A model generated the notes under the pieces. It saw only the letters and a program-made list of their open reading frames with translations. It had not been told where the DNA came from and did no database searches. Below, in pieces: positions 44,801 through 54,782 of a stretch of 64,000 bases of DNA (the first letter of the stretch is position 1; every line of letters begins with the position of its first letter). This DNA is from Cladophialophora immunda (taxonomy: Eukaryota > Ascomycota > Eurotiomycetes > Chaetothyriales > Herpotrichiellaceae), in the NCBI RefSeq assembly GCF_000835495.1, contig NW_015622541.1:248001-312000 (forward strand). The letters run 5' to 3'. Position numbers and translations under genes: made by a program.

Positions 44801-47557
44801 GTCCACCGCGACACAGGAACTAGACGAGGAGATGCGAAAAGAGCTTCGAAAAATTCGAAAAGCCAAAGATGGAAAGGTGCCAAAAGTTTCACAGGCCGGT
44901 GAAAAGCGCATTGAAGAATGTCAGTCCTGTCTCTCATACATTCAAGGACATCCTCCCTTACTGTCCTCGACACTTAAGTCAGATGGGAAAGGTTGAGACG
45001 TGTCCCCAGTTGAATATTGACAGTGCATCACAGATCATGAACCGGAATGGCTTTACAATGAATTGCCATGCTTTAGCAAATACACGGAAATGGAAGCCAG
45101 CGACTCCGAGCTACCAGAATCGGAACCCAAACTTCCAAATGTCATACGGAAGAAACTCAGACAGCTTAAAACACTGCTCGATTCCGAAACAATGGTCAAT
45201 AGCGACCGAGAGCTACTACATGGGCCCCTCAAGCCTCGGTTGAACTATGCCCCCCTGAAAGCACTTATCATCGATGTCCGCAGATCCACGGCCTGGAAGT
45301 CAGAACCCAAGCCGAGGGAACTGTGGGGTATGGACGAGATGTTCAACGCTGATGAGCTAAACGCGTTTCTAAAAAAGCAGAGAACCAGAGCCGAGGCCAA
45401 GAAAAGATTGATGTAAGTGTGATGTTATCGTACGTACGTGGCTGTCTTTCTAATTCCCCAACAGAATGCTCCATTCGGCAACCATTGGCTCCGCCTGGGT
45501 GCTGTATAAACGCTGCCCATCTTCAGAGAGAAATTTGATGGCACACTTCCTCCGTCGACATGCCAATTTCTCAAACTTGACATCGAAAAGAGTAAGAACA
45601 TTATGTGCCCAGGAGTCATCAAGGCTGTTTACTCACAGATTTCAGACCAGCCGACTGGCCAATGTGTGGACAACAGAGCTCCACATCAGCTTCTACGAGC
45701 CATACGTGCAAACTGCCGACTCTTTGGATGCATCAGAACGTGCTTTGTTTGTGGAACTCAAGCCAGAACTTGAGTTGAAAAGTTCATCGCGGGTATCCGC
45801 ATTTGTCAAGGCTACGGTAGGGTTCCGGATAGTGGGCGACATGTACGATCGGTCTTGGACATGTTGGATCTTGGCGGCAACTCCTGAATCGATACGCCGC
45901 GCGTCAGCTTTTACAGAAGAATTCAAAGATGATTCTGGGGATGAGGAGCTCACGGGCAGCAACCATCGGCAATCATGGCTGCCATGGATATGGACGTCTA
46001 ATGATGGGTTTCATCAACAAAGAAGAGTGCTGGAGATCCTGCTATTTGTGAAAATTGCGAAGGAGGCCTTCACAAGTACCAATGCAATTCTTGAGGATGT
46101 CGACAAGTATCTCCGTGACGAAGTAAGTAATGCTTTGTCTCAACCATATCGTGGAGGCCGCACTGACGCCTGTACAGGTCAACCGATTTCCTCCAGGGAG
46201 CACCAACTCCTCTTTCATCCTTGCAAGCCAGCGCAACCTCGAGATCTACAGTCAGGTTATCCGTGTTCTTAAAGCACTCCAACTGAATGCCGAAGCAGTT
46301 AATAAAACGGTAAGAGATTGGCAAGCAGAAAGCTCAGAGGCGCTAGAAAAGCCACGATGGTCGAGATCCGATGAGGCAAAGTATGGTATCAAGCTGAGCC
46401 ACGTATTACAGCGTAGTCGTCGGATCAGGCAGGATTTGGAAGAACAGGAAGAGAAGATAAAGAATAAGATTCTTGAGGTTCAACGGTCAAACGAAACGGT
46501 GAGCTGAGCTGGCGGCGTTTCATGGCCCCTACTTACTCTACACACCTGTGGAAGCTGAAGACTGATCCTTTCTCGCCTGGCAGACTGTATCGGAACTGTC
46601 GGTGAATCTCACCATCGTTCAAAGTCGGACGGATGAGAATGTGCGCCTCTTCACGTATGCAACCGTGATATTCCTTCCACTTGGCTTCTCGTCGGTGAGT
46701 CAGAACCATTCTTCCCTCCCAATGCTCGCCAGATTACCGAGAGAGCCGAGCTTTCTCTTCGTGAAGCAAAAACAGAGCTCTAGCATGAACTCCGTTTGGT
46801 TTCTAGGCACCACACGTCCAAGGCCACCGTTGCTAACAAGAATACAGAGCCTGTTTAGCATGGGTGGCTCACCGTATGTAATCCTGACATGGCCTTCGCA
46901 ATCCTGTTCCAGGGGCTAACCGTTACCAGGGCACACGAGACGATCCAGAAGTTCTCAGTGACAGCCATAGTTGTGCTTGTGCTTACAGGACTATTGTTGC
47001 TGAACGTGAAGAGTCTTGTCTGGGGCTTTAGGAAAGTGGGCGACTCCTTTATTCGCAACACGCATTCAAAGATGATGATGAAGAGCACGCACGGCTTCTG
47101 GCACGAAAAGGCGAACGCTTTGAAGGGCCAACAACTTCGCAACGCGGGAATCCTCCGATCTCAATCTTCTGACAGCCTGCCGAAGGAACGGATCCTTGTC
47201 CGGGAGAAGCTTCCACCGAGCAAGCTCTGGTATATCTGGTTTTGGATCTGGTTTTGTTGCACCCCGTTTTTCGTGCCATTCATCTTGCTTCGGCATGCGT
47301 TGGTGAGCCTCAAGACCAAAATCGAACGGTGGAACGTGCGGAAAGAAGAGGGAAATCCTGCAGAAAACAGTGAGGAGAATGGCACTGACGCCGAGGACCG
47401 TGATAGGGCACCAGGGTATCGTTTCGGCAGGTGGAAACTAGGGGGAAAGAGCTCGAAATCCCGGGTGATGATTGAAACCCGTTCCAACAGCAGCTCTGCC
47501 GCTCAATCTGGTGATGGAGAAGAGAATGATATTGAGGCCCAGACTCCGAGGGCATGA
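41802..47557 (+). CDS. Large fungal CorA-like membrane protein, 12 exons
   Basis: Twelve exons assembled in one frame: 41802-41904, 41962-42309, 42427-43195, 43249-44631, 44732-44919, 45034-45412, 45465-45591, 45646-46122, 46178-46498, 46584-46694, 46848-46873 and 46930-47557. Total 4860 nt, 1619 residues. The 54-nt intron 45592-45645 is a multiple of three and could be retained. The N-terminus has an EAEAEVDQAEADQAEAGQ repeat, then a beta-rich domain (IAYISEYGELVMMMKYLG) seen in fungal proteins of this type. A long charged middle includes a repeated NEPxPAGSNE segment. The C-terminus is CorA-like: a coiled helix (QEEKIKNKILEVQRSNET), NLTIVQSRTDENVRLFTY, ATVIFLPLGFSSSLFSMGG and a second helix VTAIVVLVLTGLLLL. 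The GMN signature is replaced by SMG. A third hydrophobic segment lies near 1510-1530. Function unknown; the start is uncertain. Confidence 0.8.
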
Positions 47558-48238
47558 AGATATACTTGATGGTTTTAAAAGCGGCACGGTAGGGGGGTGA
47601 GCCCCAAGCGAGCTCCGAGCAGATGTCGCCGTGCTTGAGCTGCCAAGTCGGAACTACCCACAAGTAGAGCTGATGAGCAACTGACCCGCTTCTATACCTA
47701 CGTACCCACCTTCGCACTTAGTCGCTAATTCCTCATCAGATAGTGGCCCACTGGCCCTACCATCACCGTCGGTATAGTCATTCTACGATTGACCTTCTAG
47801 AGTCCTATGAATTCTACCCCCGCCAGGCCGCCAGGGGCTAGCGAAGCTCCGGAATATGGCCTAGCGTTACTTGCTGCAGGGCCGACTAGCTGGAATGTTC
47901 CCCCCGTGTCTCCGGGGTTGGTTGAGGTGGGTGACTATTTCGATGAGTCGGTCACTTGCCATTGGCGTTATTGGTTCTTACTGACAGTTAGCCGCCGAGC
48001 TTCGCTTGCTGCTCAACACCGATTTGCCACTGATGAATGATCCTTGACGAGACTTGTTCTCGTATACGCTATACTGTCGATACGATCAAGCGACAATGAC
48101 CGAGTACCCCTCATCGTACGCGGCCGCAGCGTTCAAATGATATTTGAGATGTTTTCATTCTCCACTGCTCCGGCTCAGCTGATTGTTGCCTTTTCCATCT
48201 CACAATTGTGGCGAAACTCTGCTCTCGTTAGCCGCACG
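47558..48238. other. Intergenic region
   Basis: About 0.7 kb between the CorA-like and kelch genes. Short open frames here (47807-48040, 48044 onward) show no coding character. Confidence 0.5.
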
Positions 48239-50230
48239 ATGCTCTCGCCGCTTGCGTCTCTTCTATTGCTCGGCGCTCGTATCGCCTCCAGCCAATTGCT
48301 GACGCTCATGGGGCCAGACTGGAACGCCACCGAATGGGCCTGGCAATCCTGTAAGATACATCCCTGGAGTCTAGGATGAAGACCGGGTCTAAGTCCTTGT
48401 TTTGCAAGCTGTCGTCGTTGACAACTCGCTGTTTGTCAATGGTGGTGAATTCTTCAATCAGGTCAACCCGCCAAAGCCAGCAGTCCAGCCGTACGAGGGT
48501 AATTCCTGCTGCCTCAGTTGACCCCAGACAGTACTAAGGGTGTTTGAATTTAGAATATGGCACCGTTTGGATTGACTTGTCGTCTTCCTGGACCAATGCC
48601 AGTCTGAGCAACTATGTCTGGACGGTCCCTCCGAATCTCCCACAGGGCTGGTACACAAACTTTTGGCACGACCCAGTGGACGATCAAATAAATGCTTGGG
48701 GAGGGTGGCTGGTAAACAGCTCGCATCAGTCGAGTCTGTTCTCAATGACGCAGTTCGCCAACGATACTGTCAGCTGGACCATAGCTCCTTCTCCTGACGA
48801 AAATGGACTGAGTATCAATGCGACTGCGCCCTTCGGGTGTGCGTCGGCGTCCTCAAATACAACATTTTATTGTTTGGGCGGCGCAAACGTTGGAAACAAC
48901 GCGGTCTACCCATACACTCATCCCACCTTTCTCCCAATACAAGGACTAGTACAGTACAATTTTAGAAACCAGACTTGGAGCAACATTTCCACCCCAGGCA
49001 CAGCCTCGGCCGCGTACACTATCGGAGCTCGTGCCGCGCATGCTTCCAACTTTGGCGATTCTGGATTTCTTGTCTTCATAGGAGGGAGTGAGCCTGCTGA
49101 CCAAACATTCGTTTACGGGGGCGACGTGCCGTTGGTTAGCATGGCAATCATTACGCTCTTTGATATTGCAAGCTCGACATGGTATACGCAAGAGGCGACA
49201 GGGGAAATTCCACCCGGACGAATAGATTTCTGCTCGGTGGCCGCTGAATCGCAAAACCACTCTTTCGAGATGTCAGTTGAGTTGCTCACCACGTTTCGTC
49301 TTCGCTTTCAGACTGACCCGGTGAGCCAGCTTCGTCTACGGAGGAGCCACAAACACCACGTACGATCTAAGTCATCCAGGCGACGAAGGCTTTCTCAACA
49401 CTTATGCACTTTCGATCCCTGCTTTCAGGTGGTTCAAGTCAAACGATAGCACGCCTGTGAGACGTGCCGCTCACACCTGTCAGCGCATCGGAAACAGACA
49501 GATGCTATCTGTTGGGGGAGTCCAGCCCAGCAGCAAAGTCCAACGAGGTCAAGCTCTTGATCCGTGGACTAACAGTATCGGAGTCTTTGATATGACGGCA
49601 TTCAAGTGGTCAAGCTTTTACGACGCTGATGCCGGTGTGTACCAGCAGCCGGACGTGGTGAGACAGTACTATTCAAGCAGGTAATGACGATATCCATTCA
49701 CTGTGTTAGAAAGAACGCTGACTGGAGATTTTGTATGTAGCTACCAGAGTCCCACCTGGAGCGACCCTGCCTTGGCCCAAGTTTTTGGCAAGTTCTTGAA
49801 AGCAGAGGGAACCGTGGTCTTGCTGTTACTGACTTGACGACTAGCTTTCACGCCTCCGCCTCCGCCATCGTCGTCGTCGTCGACCTCTAGGCCGTCGAAG
49901 TCCCACACCGGCGCCATCGTTGGTGGCGTCGTAGGGGCCGTAGCTGGCATGGCGATCTTGGCCGTCTGCGTATTTCTTTTCTGTCGTCGCCGCCGCCGTA
50001 GCCGTAGCCGGGAGCTACAGCGAGTCCAAGCAGAGAGCGAGCAACGTCGTAAGCTATCCGAGCTCGACAACATGGGAAAGCCACGAGCCGAGCTTGCGTC
50101 GCACATTCCCGAGCTTCCATCGTCGATTCCCGAGCTTGATTCGTCCTTCCCTGAGCTTCCGTCCTCGTCGACATCGGAGCTGCGGCATAAGGCCCAGCAC
50201 TTCGAGCAAGGCTCGACAGTACGTGGCTAG
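48239..50230 (+). CDS. Kelch-propeller single-pass membrane protein
   Basis: Six exons: 48239-48350, 48409-48498, 48554-49271, 49330-49680, 49741-49787 and 49845-50230, 567 residues. The last intron (49788-49844) has a GC donor (GCAAGT), the others GT. A signal peptide (MLSPLASLLLLGARIASS) is followed by an extracellular kelch beta-propeller: FVNGGEFF, WIDLSSSW, FYCLGGANVG, FLVFIGGSEP, FEIFVYGGATN and MLSVGGVQPSS. N-glycosylation sequons are numerous (NAT, NAS, NSS, NDT, NTT, NQT). After a PPPPPSSSSS linker comes one membrane helix near 462-485 (VGGVVGAVAGMAILAVCVFL), a basic RRRRR stop-transfer and an ~80-residue cytosolic tail with a repeated (I/F)PEL(P/D)SS motif. Probably a plasma-membrane or wall-facing receptor-like protein; ligand unknown. 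Confidence 0.85.
49788..49844 (+). other. GC-AG intron
   Basis: 57-nt intron with donor GCAAGTTC, a CTGAC branch site near the 3' end and acceptor ACTAG. Using it joins QVFA to FTPPPPP in frame. No nearby GT donor gives a readable join. Confidence 0.75.
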
Positions 50231-50963
50231 CATGCGAGCAGCTGCTCAATCGCAATGCGTCTTTCGCGAGAATTGACAGCCTCTCTCCCCCGAATCCGCA
50301 TTGACACTATGGCTCAACGTCTCAAGAAATCGAGTGGTTGATGGATGCTGTGCCACGGACCTGACCCTCTTGGACCCGGACTTTTAAGACGGTCGATTAT
50401 CCGCCCCCCTTTTCTCCAGACTGGTGAGGCTCCGCAGCCGGCTAGAAATCACAGCTGAGGGCTGGACGAAAGTGATACCCCTTCGAGGACTTGCATTTGG
50501 TGGGATTTGATGATTGTCAGGGGGCTGAGATTTGTTGTAACATCCGATATAGCGTGGAATGCTCACAAACTTATTCCCATGTCCCATTTGTGACGAGACA
50601 CGGTCATTGTCAGATTAATCAGACACCGAGACATCGTAAGAGAAGGTATTGAGTGGCGGCGAATGTTGACGAGCACCGCAACCACCACCCGCGATCTGTG
50701 CTTCGAGGCTTCATCTTTTCGAGTCATAGTAGAACCCTTGGGCAACAGGTGTGATTTGGGGATTGAACAAGATCCCGGTAATATTTCCCTTAGAATCCAT
50801 CCGGAGTATATCTATCTTGGCCTGCCGACGCTGCGACAATTACCGTCTATTCACAAACAATCTATCGACAACCCATCGTCGACATCGTTAGAGAACCAAA
50901 CCCCCAACCCACCCCTTTTAGTCGTTCATCATATGAAGCCGAGTAGCTTTTGCCGTGACACAC
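50231..50963. other. Intergenic region, convergent 3' ends
   Basis: Between the stops of the kelch and acetoacetyl-CoA synthetase genes. No supported feature. Confidence 0.5.
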
Positions 50964-53208
50964 CTAATGCGTTTGCGCCCATTCGCGGTACCAATCCAGA
51001 CAGCCACTGTTGGCCACGCTGGCACTGGTCTTGATATGCATTCCGCTCAAGATCTGCTTGACCGCGCCTTCGACCTTCTTGCCGTTCGTCGTGACTGGGA
51101 TTTCGGGACATTCGTCCACGATCTTGGGCACGTGGCGCGCACTCAGCTCCTTTCTGACCACGGCTTGGATCTTGTGCACCAGCTCCTTGGAGAAGGCCTG
51201 GCCTGGCCCCATCTTGAGAAACAGCACGACGACTTCGTCGGTGTCTTGCTCCCGCTTGCGCCCGATGCACAGCGCATCTTCGACCTCGGTGCTAAAATGC
51301 TTGAGGAGGATGTTGTAGATCTCGCTGGAGCCGAAACGGACACCCATCGGGTTGAGCACGCCGTCGGATCGGCCCAGCATCCATATGCCACCCGTCGAAG
51401 GGTTGAAGCGTACAAAGTCGCCGTGGTGCCAGATCGGATGGCCTGTTTTGGGGTCCGTGAAGACCTCAAAGTATGACGACTTGTACCGCTTTTCGCCGCT
51501 CGGGCCCGGCGGCCAGAACATGCACGGCTGGCAAGGGAACGGCACAGTGCAGACGAGCTCTCCCGGTTGACCAGTCGATGTTATGTCTTGGCCATCTGCG
51601 GAGAAGGCCTTTATCGCCATGCCGAGGCCACGGCACTGGATCTCACCAGAGTGGACCGGTAATATCGGACAAGGAGCGCCGAACAGGGAGATGATGTCGG
51701 TTCCTCCGGTTATAGAACCAAGAAGTATTCCCGGGTGAGGAGCCGGAGGCGATAGGCACTTATAGACGTACTCAAAGGTACTGGGCGCTAGAGGTGAGCC
51801 GGTAGAGAAGATAGATTTCAGAGAGTTGAGGGTGGCCTTTTGGGGAGATGCCTCTCGGGGTAGTGTCTGGGCCTGTTCCAAGATGGACAGGTATTTTGCG
51901 GACGTGCCGAAGTGGTTGATCTCAAGCTCGTCAATCAGAAGCGGCATGCTCATCTCCTTGTGTGGGTGGAATGGAGAGCCATCGTATAGCACGATAGTTG
52001 CTCCGCTAGCTAAACCCGACACAAGCCAGTGCCACATCCTAACATTCACCACGTCAGCATCCAAAACAGACAGGGGAACGAGACAAACGGAGAGCGCCGA
52101 AAAGCTCCTGCAAATAACGGTACAAGGTTGCAGAGAAAAGACTCACATCCAAGTCACAGTGGAAAAGTAGAATACCCTCTCCAGAGGTTTGACATCAGAG
52201 TGGATCTGGTGTTCTTTCTTGTGCTGGAGGAGAGTTCCAAGTGAAGCGTGCACAATAGGCTTGGGCACGCCAGTGGTGCCGGAAGAGTACAGGATGTAGA
52301 CAGGATGATCGGGGGAAAGGTACGCAAAGCGGAGTGGTCTTGACACGTCACCCTTAGCCAGGAATGAAGAATACATCTCCACGAGTGTGTCTGGTTTCCC
52401 AGTTGTAGAGATGTCAAATGGGTGGCCAGGAACGCTTTCGAAGATAACAACATTCTTAACCGAGGGCAACTCTGAGACAACTTGCGACACTTTGGCATGG
52501 GTCTCATGAATCTTTCCGTTGTATGTGACTGCATTGTCGGCAAACACGAGGACGGGTTCAATTTGACGGAGTCGATCGAGAACGGCATGCACACCCGTGT
52601 CAGGACTGACTCCCGTCCATATTGCACCCAGAGAAGTCGCCGCCAGCATAGCAACCACCGAGTTCGAGTGGTTGGCCAGATAACCCGCCACTCTGTCTCC
52701 TTTCTTGAGCCGGTGCTTTTCCATGGCCGCGGCGCATTTCCGAACCCGCTCTCGCAGCTCTGCCCATGTCACCTGCTCGCGTGTGTTCTCGGTGGCCGCA
52801 AGGATAGCAAGAGCGTCATCGGGAGGGTTCGAATGAGGGAATAGTAGGTTCTCAGCGAAGTTCAATTCGCAGCCAGAGAAAAAGGAAGGCTTGGGGAACA
52901 TTGGAGCTGATTCGTTCAGCACCTTGCAAGCTTGTCAGTGGGCGTCAAATCGTCTCTTGTCCCATGGGTCGACGTACGGAGTCATACTGCTTGTTTGCCT
53001 TTATGCCCGTATAATGCCAGACCTCCTCCCAGAAGGCACTGGGGTGGTCGACGCTCCACTGCCAAATGTCATGGTAAGAGGCGGTCGACACGCCGAACTT
53101 GGTTGCGACGTGCTGCTGGAAAGCATAAAATTCGGTCGACTCGGGACGAGGATGTCTCCAGAGTTCAACAGAGCTCGTGGACTCACCTTGTACACCGTTT
53201 GTTGCCAT
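50964..53208 (-). CDS. Acetoacetyl-CoA synthetase (acetoacetate-CoA ligase)
   Basis: Three exons: 53208-52978, 52922-52147 and 52038-50964, with introns 52923-52977 and 52039-52146. The product has 693 residues, close to the usual ~650-700. It activates acetoacetate to acetoacetyl-CoA with ATP in the cytosol, feeding sterol and fatty acid synthesis or ketone-body use. The N-terminal ACAS motif is WSVDHPSAFWEEVWHYTGI, followed by FAENLLFP. The ANL-superfamily core shows YILYSSGTTGVPKPIVH (P-loop-like A3), the family-typical TWMMWHWLVSGLASGATIVL, SITGGTDIISLF, and GDFVRFNPSTGGIWMLGRSD. The C-terminal catalytic lysine lies in TTNGKKVEGAVKQI. The ATG at 53208 gives the expected N-terminus (SVELWRHPRP). 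Confidence 0.94.
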
Positions 53209-54782
53209 TACAATCAAGTCTGGGGGGAGGGGAAGAAAATGTTGTGAACAACCATTGAAAAGAGACTAGGGCCTGCGATTTTGTTTGGGGAAACGAATCG
53301 CCGCCAAAACTCCGATTTTCTACGAGCCTCGGTGGGCAGCGACAGATCCCAACTGACCGTTCACCGTTGACCGTTGATCGCAGACGGAATTCTGTCCGGC
53401 CTTCAAAACTCACTCCGATGAGCGTCATCTTGTGTGTGCGGCAGTTTGGGAGAAACAACTCGTTCGGATGAGGTCTACCGGTGCGACCATTGAGATACGA
53501 AGCTGAATAGGAGCATCACAGGACAGGCCACCAAGAAGAGTTCAGCATGAATGCCCCATCTTCTGAGACGAAAATATGGCAGATGGGTTCGGAATCTCCT
53601 CCCGCCAAGGTTGATACAGTATCTGCAATCTGCTCATCTCGTTATCCAGGGCGTGCGATAGAAGCAGAGCAGATATACGAGTGCTTGCAGCATCCGACTA
53701 GATGATCGGGAAATGCACGCGATTTCTGCATGATGATGCCAAGCGGCCATGCTAGGGCTAGCGCTGCCCCAGCGAGATTCCTCAGCCAATGACGCCCTGT
53801 TGCAATCTGCGTGCAAATTCTACCGGCCTCCGGGGGCTCTTCCCCCCCTCTACAATTTTAAGTTTAGCCTTTCATTGCCCCTGATGGCCCCTATTCACTC
53901 CCGCGCATAGCGCCTGTGAGGCTCCCCTCCTTCCCCCCCCTGGGTCCCTGGATGAAAGTGCAGAGACCGCCTGGACTCCGACTCTTCGTTGAAACGAGAC
54001 GCCCACTGGGTGCCCAGCAGTAATTTCGCAACCAGCCCACTGCCCCCCAGGCTCCAGTGGTTTCAATAATCAAACCATCTGGGTCTTGTCAGCAAAATCG
54101 GCTCTGTTTCCAGCTTCGCGTCTTTTTCGTGTCGTGTGCACCTCTCCTGGACTTTGCCGTCGTCTCTCTTCCTATTCTGCATCTTTTCTCCTCAACTTTA
54201 TACCGCAGGCTTCTGGCACCCCGATCATCGCTGCTCTCCGCAAAGAGGCATTGGGCGTGCGGCTGAGGGCGGGCGGTTCCTGCAAGGAACAGGCTCCTCG
54301 TGTCCAACCACAGCGCGGCGGATCAGGGCGGAATATCTCAGTCATCCGGCCAAACCGGTGCTGAGTTCCCCCTTCGTCATACGCTCGACAAACTCCTATC
54401 GCATGATTCCTGGTTACATGCGCGGTGGGAAAATCAAAGCGGCATTCTGAGCTTGCATCGGGCACTCGCAGTCAAATTTCAACTGCGGTATCCCTCCTCC
54501 GACTGCTCCAAGTCACCTCTGTCGACCACCTCCTCGACCAACCTCCTTTGTTCGCAAGCAACTGTACAACTAATACCAAGACTGCTACCGAGGCCCCCTT
54601 CGAAAACCTTTCCTTTTTCTCGCCCCTACACCGCCACACTGTCCACGCTCTCCATTGGAGAAAGAAGAAGGAACTCGAACAACTGTCTCTCTCTTTTGCG
54701 CTTGCACAAAGCGTCGGCGTCCATCACGAAGAACCGTTTGTCGTGAAAATACTGAGCAGTCCTTAAAGCGATCCTTTTGGCC
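53209..54782. promoter_or_regulatory. Divergent promoter region with long pyrimidine-rich leader of lcb2
   Basis: 1.6 kb between divergent starts. From about 54100 the plus strand is C/T-rich and contains several upstream ATGs before the lcb2 start, suggesting a long leader with upstream ORFs. No separate gene supported. Confidence 0.45.

Noticed and set aside
46290..46345. Extra intron in exon 9 of the large CorA-like gene at GTAAGAGATTGG
   Set aside because: The only nearby acceptor gives an intron under 30 nt, too short for this genome, and the frame is open without it.
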